Positions 44,172-51,322 of a DNA stretch of 51,322 nucleotides are shown piece by piece. The DNA is from Lachnoanaerobaculum saburreum DSM 3986 (GTDB lineage: Bacteria; Bacillota; Clostridia; Lachnospirales; Lachnospiraceae): NCBI RefSeq assembly GCF_000185385.1, contig NZ_GL622296.1, positions 1,150,435 through 1,201,756 on the forward strand, read 5' to 3'. Positions within the stretch are counted from its first letter, which is position 1, and every line of letters starts with the position of its first letter. A model generated the notes under the pieces. That model worked only from the letters and a program-made list of their open reading frames with translations. It did not search any database and had not been told where the DNA came from. The translations under genes and the position numbers were made by a program.

Positions 44172-46313
44172 ATGTATAACATTGTAGAGAACAGAAAAAA
44201 AGTAATCATGGACTTTGTAGAAAGTCCGATGTATGTACCGATGAAAGAAAAGGAACTTGCAACCTTTTTCGGTATTGAAAAGGCAAAAAGATATGAGTTA
44301 AAAGAAGTATTACAAGAGTTGTTGCTGGAGGGAAAACTGGAAATAACTAAAAGAGGTAAGTATAAAAAATCCGAGAAGAAGTTTTTACTTGGTGAGTTTA
44401 TAGCAAACCAAAGAGGTTTCGGTTTTGTAAAAGTAGAGGGTAGAGACTCGGATATATTCATACCGGCTGAATACACTTCCAATGCTATGAATGGTGATAC
44501 TGTAAAAGTAGTTATAGATATGGAAAGCGGTGAAAAAAAGGCTGAAGGTCATATTATAGGTATAGAAAAACATGCTAATTCACAGGTTGTGGGCTACTAT
44601 CAGAAAAGTAACAGATTCGGCTTTGTATTACCTGATGATACAAAGATCTTTAAGGATATATATATTCCACAAGGTAAAGGTAATGGTGCCAAGACCGGAG
44701 ATAAAGTAGTAGTTGATATCACAGATTTCGGAAATGATAAGAAAAAACCTGAGGGCAAGGTAGTAGAGATACTGGGTAAGAATACCGATATAGGAGTTGA
44801 TATACTTTCAATAGCACGCTCATTCGGACTTCCTGAAAAGTTCGGGGAAGAGGTGGAAAATGAACTGAAAAGTATTCCAAAAAAGGTGCTGAAAAAAGAT
44901 ATCAAAGGAAGGGCGGACTTTAGAGATAAGGTGACTGTGACAATAGACGGCGAGGATGCAAAGGATCTTGACGATGCAATAACATTAGAAAAAAATGGTA
45001 ATGTATGGCATCTTGGAGTGCATATAGCGGATGTCACAAATTATGTAAGGGAAAATACCGCATTAGACAAAGAGGCACTTCAAAGAGCTACAAGTGTGTA
45101 TCTTGTAGACAGAGTAATACCCATGCTTCCAAAAAAACTAAGTAACGGTATATGCTCACTTAATCAGGGCGAAGACCGACTTGCACTTTCATGTATGATG
45201 GAAATAGATGAAAAGGGCAATATAATAGGCCACAATATTTGTGAGAGTGTTATTAATGTAAATGAGAGAATGACTTACACAGCGGTCAATGAAGTGATTA
45301 CAAACAGCAATGAAGAGACTGAAAAGAGGTATGCGGACTATATAGATCTGTTTAAGGATTTTAAGACTGTTTCAGATTTGCTTAGAGGAGCAAGGACAAA
45401 GAGAGGTTCTATAGACTTTGACCTGCCTGAGAGCAAGGTAATACTTGATAAAAACGGCAGAGCAATAGATATAAAGCCATATGAAAGAAACAGTGCTACA
45501 AAACTTATAGAAGACTTTATGTTGGCTGCCAATGAGACGGTAGCGGAGGATTTTTTTTGGCAGGATATACCGTTTCTTTATAGGGTTCATGAAAATCCGG
45601 ATCCGGATAAGATGAAGAGTTTGGCAATATTTATAAATAACTTCGGCTTTACACTTAGAAGAAAAAATGATGAAGTGCCGCCAAAGGAAATTCAAAAGCT
45701 GCTTGTCAATATAGACGGAAGTGATGCAGAGCCTATAATATCAAGAATTGCACTTAGAAGTATGAAAAGGGCAAGATATGACACTGTTTGTATAGGACAT
45801 TTCGGATTGGCTGCAAAGTATTATACACATTTTACTTCTCCCATCAGAAGATACCCTGATCTTCAGATACATAGAATAATCAAAGAGAATATAAGAAACG
45901 GGCTTTCAAGTAGGCGTATAGAACACTATAGGAATATTTTGGATGATGTTGCATTGCAGTCATCTAAGATGGAGAGAAGGGCTGAAGAGGCGGAAAGAGA
46001 GACTGTAAAGTATAAAAAATGTGAATATATGCTAAATCATATCGGAGAGGAGTTTGACGGAATCATAAGCGGAGTAACAAGCTTTGGAATATTTGTTGAA
46101 CTTGAAAATACGGTAGAAGGCTTTATAAGGATGTCTGATTTGGAGGGCGATTACTTTGAATATAATGAAGCGGGATATGAGTTGGTAGGAGAATTTACAA
46201 AAAAGAAATTTGTTTTGGGTCAAAAAGTAAGAGTAAAGGTATATGATATTGACAGACTTGCAAAGAGAATTGACTTTAAACTTGTAAAGGAGAAAAATGG
46301 CAGAGGGTATTAA
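44172..46313 (+). CDS. rnr: Ribonuclease R
   Basis: RNase R is a 3'-to-5' exoribonuclease that degrades structured RNA and works with tmRNA/SmpB in ribosome rescue. The 713-residue protein has an N-terminal winged-helix segment, two cold-shock domains, the RNB catalytic domain with DGEDAKDLDDAIT near 258-270 (metal-binding Asp), HFTSPIRRYPDLQIH, and a C-terminal S1 domain. It lacks a long basic tail. ATG 44172 is used because AAGGG lies five bases upstream; an in-frame start at 44136 falls inside the secG terminator. It overlaps smpB by 17 bases. Confidence 0.94.
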   Translation: MYNIVENRKKVIMDFVESPMYVPMKEKELATFFGIEKAKRYELKEVLQELLLEGKLEITKRGKYKKSEKKFLLGEFIANQRGFGFVKVEGRDSDIFIPAEYTSNAMNGDTVKVVIDMESGEKKAEGHIIGIEKHANSQVVGYYQKSNRFGFVLPDDTKIFKDIYIPQGKGNGAKTGDKVVVDITDFGNDKKKPEGKVVEILGKNTDIGVDILSIARSFGLPEKFGEEVENELKSIPKKVLKKDIKGRADFRDKVTVTIDGEDAKDLDDAITLEKNGNVWHLGVHIADVTNYVRENTALDKEALQRATSVYLVDRVIPMLPKKLSNGICSLNQGEDRLALSCMMEIDEKGNIIGHNICESVINVNERMTYTAVNEVITNSNEETEKRYADYIDLFKDFKTVSDLLRGARTKRGSIDFDLPESKVILDKNGRAIDIKPYERNSATKLIEDFMLAANETVAEDFFWQDIPFLYRVHENPDPDKMKSLAIFINNFGFTLRRKNDEVPPKEIQKLLVNIDGSDAEPIISRIALRSMKRARYDTVCIGHFGLAAKYYTHFTSPIRRYPDLQIHRIIKENIRNGLSSRRIEHYRNILDDVALQSSKMERRAEEAERETVKYKKCEYMLNHIGEEFDGIISGVTSFGIFVELENTVEGFIRMSDLEGDYFEYNEAGYELVGEFTKKKFVLGQKVRVKVYDIDRLAKRIDFKLVKEKNGRGY

Positions 46314-46758
46314 GGTTATTGCAAATAACAAAAAAGCATATTTTGACTATTTTATCTTAGAAAACTATGAAACAGGTATTGAGCTTTTTGGAACAGAGGT
46401 AAAATCTGTAAGAATGGGTCATGTTTCTATCAAAGAGTCATGGATAAGGATTGAAAGGGGAGAACTTTTTATTATGGGTATGCATATCAATCCATATGAG
46501 AAGGGCAATATATTCAATAAAGATCCTCTTAGAGTAAGAAAGCTTTTGATGCATAAAAAGGAAATACTTAAGCTTGATGCAAAGTTAAATGAAAAGGGGC
46601 TTACCATAGTACCGCTGAAAGTATATCTGAAGGGAAGTCTTGTAAAGGTGGAGATCGGTCTTGCAAAGGGTAAGAAAAACTATGATAAGAGAGAGACATT
46701 GGCTAAGAAGACACAGCAAAGAGAAATAGAAAAAGCAATGAAGAGAAGCATGAGATAA
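46297..46758 (+). CDS. smpB: SsrA (tmRNA)-binding protein SmpB
   Basis: SmpB binds tmRNA and brings it to stalled ribosomes for trans-translation. The 153-residue protein has the OB-type core KAYFDYFILENYETGIELFG, TEVKSVRMGHVSIKESW, and the C-terminal tail KRETLAKKTQQREIEKAM. Length is normal. Its start overlaps rnr, so translation is coupled. I see no ssrA gene in the window. A LexA-like box overlaps its stop codon. Confidence 0.95.
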   Translation: MAEGIKVIANNKKAYFDYFILENYETGIELFGTEVKSVRMGHVSIKESWIRIERGELFIMGMHINPYEKGNIFNKDPLRVRKLLMHKKEILKLDAKLNEKGLTIVPLKVYLKGSLVKVEIGLAKGKKNYDKRETLAKKTQQREIEKAMKRSMR

Positions 46759-46768
46759 ACATTTGTTC
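46757..46768 (+). promoter_or_regulatory. LexA-type SOS box 1
   Basis: AAACATTTGTTC fits the Bacillus-type SOS pattern GAAC-N4-GTTC with one change in the left half. It overlaps the smpB stop and lies upstream of the -35 box. Confidence 0.65.
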
Positions 46769-46778
46769 GATTTTATTC

Positions 46779-46807
46779 TTGACAAACATATGTTCTTGTT
46801 GTAATAT
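46779..46807 (+). promoter_or_regulatory. Promoter of the YneA-like gene
   Basis: TTGACA (46779-46784), 17 bases, then TAATAT (46802-46807). SOS box 2 fills the spacer, box 1 is upstream and box 3 is downstream. Bound LexA would block polymerase at all three positions. Confidence 0.8.
46784..46795 (+). promoter_or_regulatory. LexA-type SOS box 2
   Basis: AAACATATGTTC fits GAAC-N4-GTTC with one change. It lies in the promoter spacer, beginning at the last base of the -35 box. Confidence 0.75.
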
Positions 46808-46817
46808 TATTTACATA

Positions 46818-46829
46818 GAACAGATGTTT
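46818..46829 (+). promoter_or_regulatory. LexA-type SOS box 3
   Basis: GAACAGATGTTT fits GAAC-N4-GTTC with one change in the right half. It lies downstream of the -10 box and just before the ribosome site. Confidence 0.65.
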
Positions 46830-46838
46830 GGAGGGAAT

Positions 46839-47117
46839 ATGAGAAAATTATTTTTAGCTTTTATTTTTACATTGTTTTTGGTCAGTTTTTTGATAGGCAG
46901 AGCGAACACCACAAGGGCAGGTATGGACAAAGAAAATATAAGATATACCTCTGTGAAAGTGGAATATGGTGACAGCTTGGACAGCATATCAAGAAAATAT
47001 AATAATATAGGAATATCAAATGCCGAGTATATTAAAGAAGTACTTAAAATGAACGGTATGAACTCGGACAGAGTACATCCGGGTTGCTTTATAGTTGTAA
47101 GCTATAAGGAGGAGTAA
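46839..47117 (+). CDS. YneA-like SOS cell-division inhibitor with LysM domain
   Basis: The 92-residue protein has one N-terminal membrane helix (about 3-21) and a LysM-type domain (VKVEYGDSLDSISRKYN through HPGCFIVVSY) facing outward. This is the layout of Bacillus YneA, which delays septation during the SOS response. Three LexA-type boxes surround its promoter, supporting the assignment. ATG 46839 is chosen because GGAGG (46830-46834) is four bases upstream. No lexA gene is in the window. Confidence 0.8.
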   Translation: MRKLFLAFIFTLFLVSFLIGRANTTRAGMDKENIRYTSVKVEYGDSLDSISRKYNNIGISNAEYIKEVLKMNGMNSDRVHPGCFIVVSYKEE

Positions 47118-47121
47118 GGTC

Positions 47122-47142
47122 GGGGGAGATCAGCTCTCCCTC
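47122..47142. terminator. Hairpin between converging yneA-like and recombinase genes
   Basis: GGGAGA/TCTCCC (47124-47129 with 47135-47140) with flanking G.U and G-C pairs forms an 8-bp stem. No T-run follows on either strand. It covers the end of the recombinase gene and may slow converging polymerases. Confidence 0.4.
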
Positions 47143-48185
47143 AGCTTTACAGCATTTCTGGCACTTTTTCGCCTGTCATCCTCTATAGCGGCATAGTGCT
47201 TTTTGGTAGTATTTACATCACTGTGTCCAAGTACATCGGCTACAAGATAGATATCACCGGTTTCTTTATACAGATTGGTGCCATATGTGGAACGCAGTTT
47301 ATGTGGTGTAATTTTTTTTAGCGGACTTATTATTCTTGCATATTTTTTGACCAGATTTTCCACACTGCGTACAGACATTCTTTTGTTTTGCATTGACAGA
47401 AAGAATGCACCTTCATGTCCGCTTTCTTCCAAGATAAGGACTCTCTCATCAAGGTAGTTTTGAAGGGCTTCACTTACTTCGTCGGAGAAATATACAGTTA
47501 CTTCTTTGCCGCCTTTTCTGTGTATCAATATTCCGTTATTTTTAAAGTCTACATCAGATATATCCAGTCCCACACATTCGGAAACTCTGATACCTGTGCC
47601 AAGCAGCAGCGAGAGTAGGGCTACATCACGCACTTTAGTCTTTTCATGGTATGCTTTTTGTCTGTCACTGAGTCCTTCACCTTTTTCTGCCTCATCAATC
47701 ATCATAGCGACCTCATCTATATCCAGTCTTATTATTTCCTTTGAGTGAAGCTTAGGCAGTTGTACTCTTTCCATGATGTTTTCGTTTATTTTTTCCACTC
47801 TGTAAAAGTATTTGAAAACACTCTTCAGTGTGGATACTTTTCTTTTTATAGCATTTTCCTTATTTGAAATTTTTTTTCCTTCACTTTCACGATATTTCAG
47901 ATATTCCATAAATTCTTCAATATCTGTGACAGACAAATTTTCAAGCACTGAAAGTGGTATATCAGTTATTTTAGAATATGTATTTTTTATACTTGGATTT
48001 TCATTCAGCAAAAACTCCAGAAAAACCTTTATATCATAAGCATAGGCGATCTGTGTTCGTGACTGTGTTCTTGGCTCAATGCCTCTAAAAAAGTCTTTGA
48101 AAAAGGCGGGCAACTCAGAGAGCATCTTTCTAAGTTTTTGAATATTATCTATATCTACTTGTTCACTGTATTTGAAATCCGACAT
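47130..48185 (-). CDS. Tyrosine recombinase (XerC/XerD-like)
   Basis: The 351-residue protein has a SAM-like N-terminal DNA-binding domain (about 20-145) and the catalytic domain with the tyrosine recombinase set: Arg in GTGIRVSECVGL, Lys in HRKGGKE, HKLRSTYGT (His/Arg), LGHSDVNTT and the nucleophile Tyr in KKHYAAI. It is somewhat longer than XerC/D (about 300) at the N terminus. It resembles chromosomal Xer-like integrases more than phage types. AGGAGA precedes the ATG on the minus strand. In Bacillus, yneA is beside a (serine) recombinase gene yneB; this neighbour may be a functional parallel, by inference. Confidence 0.85.
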   Translation of the reverse strand: MSDFKYSEQVDIDNIQKLRKMLSELPAFFKDFFRGIEPRTQSRTQIAYAYDIKVFLEFLLNENPSIKNTYSKITDIPLSVLENLSVTDIEEFMEYLKYRESEGKKISNKENAIKRKVSTLKSVFKYFYRVEKINENIMERVQLPKLHSKEIIRLDIDEVAMMIDEAEKGEGLSDRQKAYHEKTKVRDVALLSLLLGTGIRVSECVGLDISDVDFKNNGILIHRKGGKEVTVYFSDEVSEALQNYLDERVLILEESGHEGAFFLSMQNKRMSVRSVENLVKKYARIISPLKKITPHKLRSTYGTNLYKETGDIYLVADVLGHSDVNTTKKHYAAIEDDRRKSARNAVKLRES

Positions 48186-48223
48186 AAACTCTCCTAAATA
48201 AATGTAGTAACTATTATTTTCAT

Positions 48224-48232
48224 ATTATAACA
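48224..48232 (-). promoter_or_regulatory. Extended -10 promoter of the recombinase gene
   Basis: On the minus strand TGTTATAAT fits TGnTATAAT, about 40 bases before the ATG at 48185. No clear -35. No LexA-type box is seen here. Confidence 0.5.
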
Positions 48233-48314
48233 AAAAACTATAAAATTATATAGAGTTATGTTTTGATTTGTGTTATTATACTATCGTCGCAGGTAGTTAA
48301 TTTCATATAGATAA

Positions 48315-49646
<1,332 letters not shown>

Positions 49647-49668
49647 TCTTATATAATTTTAAAAGACC

Positions 49669-49696
49669 GGTTCCGGGTTTTACCCGGAGCCTTTTT
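49669..49696 (+). terminator. Intrinsic terminator of eno
   Basis: A 10-bp GC-rich stem (49669-49678 with 49682-49691, one G.U) with a 3-base loop is followed by TTTTT. Confidence 0.9.
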
Positions 49697-49702
49697 AAAC
49701 TC

Positions 49703-49722
49703 AAAAAACCACCTTGCGGTGG
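49703..49722 (-). terminator. Intrinsic terminator of upp
   Basis: On the minus strand CCACC-GCAA-GGTGG (49722-49709) with a GNRA-type loop is followed by TTTTTT. It lies just past the upp stop codon, back to back with the eno terminator. Confidence 0.85.
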
Positions 49723-49727
49723 CTTAA

Positions 49728-50357
49728 TTATTTTGTACCGAAGATTCTGTCACCTGCATCTCCAAGTCCCGGGCAGATATAAGCATCCTCATTAAGCTCT
49801 CTGTCAAGATGCCCGACATAAATCTGTACATCGGGATGAGCTTTTTCAAGTGCCTTAAGTCCTTCAGGAGCGGCGATTATACACATAAACTTTATTTTCC
49901 TGCCGCCATGCTTTTTAATCTGTGAGATGGCATCTATGGCTGAACCGCCGGTTGCAAGCATAGGGTCTGTGACAACAATTATTCTCTCTTCAATAGGTTT
50001 TGGCAGTTTACAGTAGTATTCCACAGGTGTATGAGTTTTTTCATCTCTATAAAGTCCGATATGTCCTACCTTTGATGCAGGAACAAGATTCAGGATACCG
50101 TCTACCATACCGAGTCCGGCTCTGAGTATAGGTACAATAGCAAGTTTTCTACCTGCAATCACCTCAGTCATACAAGTTTCAAGCGGAGTCTCCACCCGGA
50201 CGTCCTCCATAGGAAGGTCATTAAGTGCTTCATAACCCATGAGCATGGCAATCTCTTCAACTAAAGCTCTGAATTCATTGGTTCCGGTATTCTTATCACG
50301 AAGCCTTGAAATCTTGTGCTGAACCAACGGGTGCTTATTAATATAAACTTTTGACAT
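49728..50357 (-). CDS. upp: Uracil phosphoribosyltransferase
   Basis: Upp makes UMP from uracil and PRPP in pyrimidine salvage. The 209-residue protein has the PRPP loop [22 protein letters not shown], and the C-terminal uracil-binding [12 protein letters not shown]. Length is typical. GAGGTG precedes the ATG on the minus strand. It converges with eno and has its own terminator. Confidence 0.95.
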   Translation of the reverse strand: MSKVYINKHPLVQHKISRLRDKNTGTNEFRALVEEIAMLMGYEALNDLPMEDVRVETPLETCMTEVIAGRKLAIVPILRAGLGMVDGILNLVPASKVGHIGLYRDEKTHTPVEYYCKLPKPIEERIIVVTDPMLATGGSAIDAISQIKKHGGRKIKFMCIIAAPEGLKALEKAHPDVQIYVGHLDRELNEDAYICPGLGDAGDRIFGTK

Positions 50358-50389
50358 TTTTCACCTCAATCTTTAATTTAATTCTCCTT

Positions 50390-50395
50390 ATTATA
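50390..50395 (-). promoter_or_regulatory. Possible -10 box of upp
   Basis: TATAAT on the minus strand, about 35 bases before the upp ATG. The -35 region is poor, so this is a weak call. Confidence 0.35.
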
Positions 50396-50423
50396 GTGCA
50401 AAAAAACATATAAGTACATAGAA

Positions 50424-51209
50424 TTATTTTGTTGCGGGAGAATACTTTACAAGAACATAGTCGCCAAGTTCATGCGGTACAGGAATGGCTACAAAAATAT
50501 CACCGCCTGCTTCATATGAGAATACCTTCGGGAAAGCTTCATTTATATCATTTTTTTTGACCAGCGGAAAGTCTGCATCTTCTATCAAAGTCTTCAACAT
50601 ATCCACACTTAAACTTTTTTTGTATTCGGCAAAGCCGGCAGCCTGTGCATTAGAAGCATTCTCAAGTACCACATCATCAGACAGTATATAGTTTGCAAGT
50701 GTAAGCGGGTCAACAAAATCGGACAGTCCGATACTCTTGTCACTTTCAAGGTCTATATTATTTGTGAAGATAACATTATTGTTACCGCTTTTTCCGGTAT
50801 ATACAATACTCACTCTCTTGCCGCTTTGGTTCTTTATATTGTATTTAAGCTTTACATCAGAGCCGGGAGAAGTGGCAAATGATTTTAAACCGAGTTTGGC
50901 ATTGTCGGAAATCATAGTGTTTAATGAAGTATCATCCTTACTGCCGGTGAGCTTTGGATAAGTTATTTCACTCTTATCCTCAGAAAAACTCTCCGATTCT
51001 TCAGTGACGCTCTTTTTAGTATCGGTTTCAGCAGGTTTATTAAAATCCTTGGATAAGGTGCTTTCACTGCCTGCCGTAGTTGTGGGAGACATAGCCCCTT
51101 TTGCTTCAGTTGTCATAATACTTTTTATATCGGCTGTTTTTCTTTTTTTACAGCCTGCAAAAAGTAAAGGCAACGCAACTATTGTCAAATATAAAAATAA
51201 TCTTTTCAT
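50424..51209 (-). CDS. Lipoprotein with RsiV/PdaC-like domain
   Basis: The 262-residue product has a lipoprotein signal MKRLFLYLTIVALPLLFAGC with lipidated Cys near residue 20, a Ser/Thr/Lys-rich linker of about 70 residues, then a domain starting ITYPKLTGSKDDTSLN whose pattern resembles the DUF4163/DUF3298 fold of anti-sigma factor RsiV and deacetylase PdaC. No catalytic domain follows, so it is a stand-alone sensor or binding domain on the outer membrane face. The start at 51209 has GGAGGG just upstream; the longer frame to 51245 has none. No sigma factor gene is adjacent in the window. Confidence 0.7.
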   Translation of the reverse strand: MKRLFLYLTIVALPLLFAGCKKRKTADIKSIMTTEAKGAMSPTTTAGSESTLSKDFNKPAETDTKKSVTEESESFSEDKSEITYPKLTGSKDDTSLNTMISDNAKLGLKSFATSPGSDVKLKYNIKNQSGKRVSIVYTGKSGNNNVIFTNNIDLESDKSIGLSDFVDPLTLANYILSDDVVLENASNAQAAGFAEYKKSLSVDMLKTLIEDADFPLVKKNDINEAFPKVFSYEAGGDIFVAIPVPHELGDYVLVKYSPATK

Positions 51210-51250
51210 TTTCCCTCCATATAAATTGATATCTATAATTGGCATATACT

Positions 51251-51256
51251 ATTATA
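51251..51256 (-). promoter_or_regulatory. Possible -10 box of the RsiV/PdaC-like lipoprotein gene
   Basis: TATAAT on the minus strand, about 40 bases before the ATG. The -35 is not clear. The remaining bases to 51322 show no other feature. Confidence 0.35.
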
Positions 51257-51322
51257 CATTAAATTAAAGAAAAGAAACATTAAATATAAATTAGATTTTG
51301 TATGATAAAAAGAGAGAGTACT

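Noticed and set aside
47275-48039. Several plus-strand open frames opposite the recombinase
   Set aside because: The minus-strand gene shows all catalytic motifs; the plus frames show none.
47130-48185. Prophage or integrative element marked by the recombinase
   Set aside because: No phage or transfer genes, no tRNA target and no direct repeats seen around it.

Overview
The window is an AT-rich, gene-dense stretch of a low-GC Gram-positive chromosome, most likely a Lachnospiraceae-type Clostridium relative. This is inferred from gene content: the fmt / YugP-type protease / rsmB / rlmN / PP2C phosphatase / PASTA kinase / rsgA / rpe / thiN order, a YneA-like division inhibitor under Bacillus-type LexA boxes, Gram-positive lipoproteins, frequent TTG/GTG starts and strong AGGAGG ribosome sites. 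I saw no rRNA, tRNA, insertion sequence, prophage block or CRISPR array. Most of the window is core genome, so the unusual signals are local: gene architecture, decay, repeats and regulatory sites.

Region 1 (1-9.6 kb) is accessory. It starts inside a fructose-type PTS enzyme II gene that has lost about 1 kb internally and is out of frame. A NimA-like flavoprotein, a half-size EamA transporter and a large GT-C-like membrane protein follow. A gap of about 0.5 kb holds decayed coding sequence and a structured leader. After it come a fused Fe-S/molybdenum hydroxylase lacking a FAD subunit, an SGNH hydrolase, a LysR regulator and proC.

Region 2 (9.6-11.4 kb) holds a small minus-strand lipoprotein built from four 11-residue repeats, and an unusual fusion of a GNAT domain to NAD(P)HX epimerase.

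Region 3 (11.4-30.8 kb) is one continuous plus-strand series of 16 genes: ftsK, fhs, murE, murF, priA, def, fmt, a YugP-like protease, rsmB, rlmN, a PP2C phosphatase, a PASTA kinase, rsgA, rpe and thiN (15 named here plus the ABC-permease gene that follows thiN closely). Genes overlap or nearly touch and I see no internal terminator before the permease's end. It links chromosome segregation, peptidoglycan precursor synthesis, replication restart, N-terminal formyl-Met metabolism, RNA methylation, ribosome assembly and Ser/Thr signalling. A strong promoter with a perfect 7-bp dyad in its spacer precedes ftsK.

Region 4 (30.8-35.1 kb) holds two related ABC-2 type permeases, one ABC ATPase, an Rpn-family PD-(D/E)XK nuclease between them, and an ECF transporter S component, each group bounded by hairpins.

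Region 5 (35.2-46.8 kb) is housekeeping: purC-purB-purA, pheS-pheT, a secreted Ig-like protein of unknown function, secG, rnr and smpB.

Region 6 (46.8-51.3 kb) begins with a probable SOS unit: a YneA-like LysM protein whose promoter carries three LexA-type boxes, facing a tyrosine recombinase. Enolase, uracil phosphoribosyltransferase and an RsiV/PdaC-like lipoprotein complete the window.
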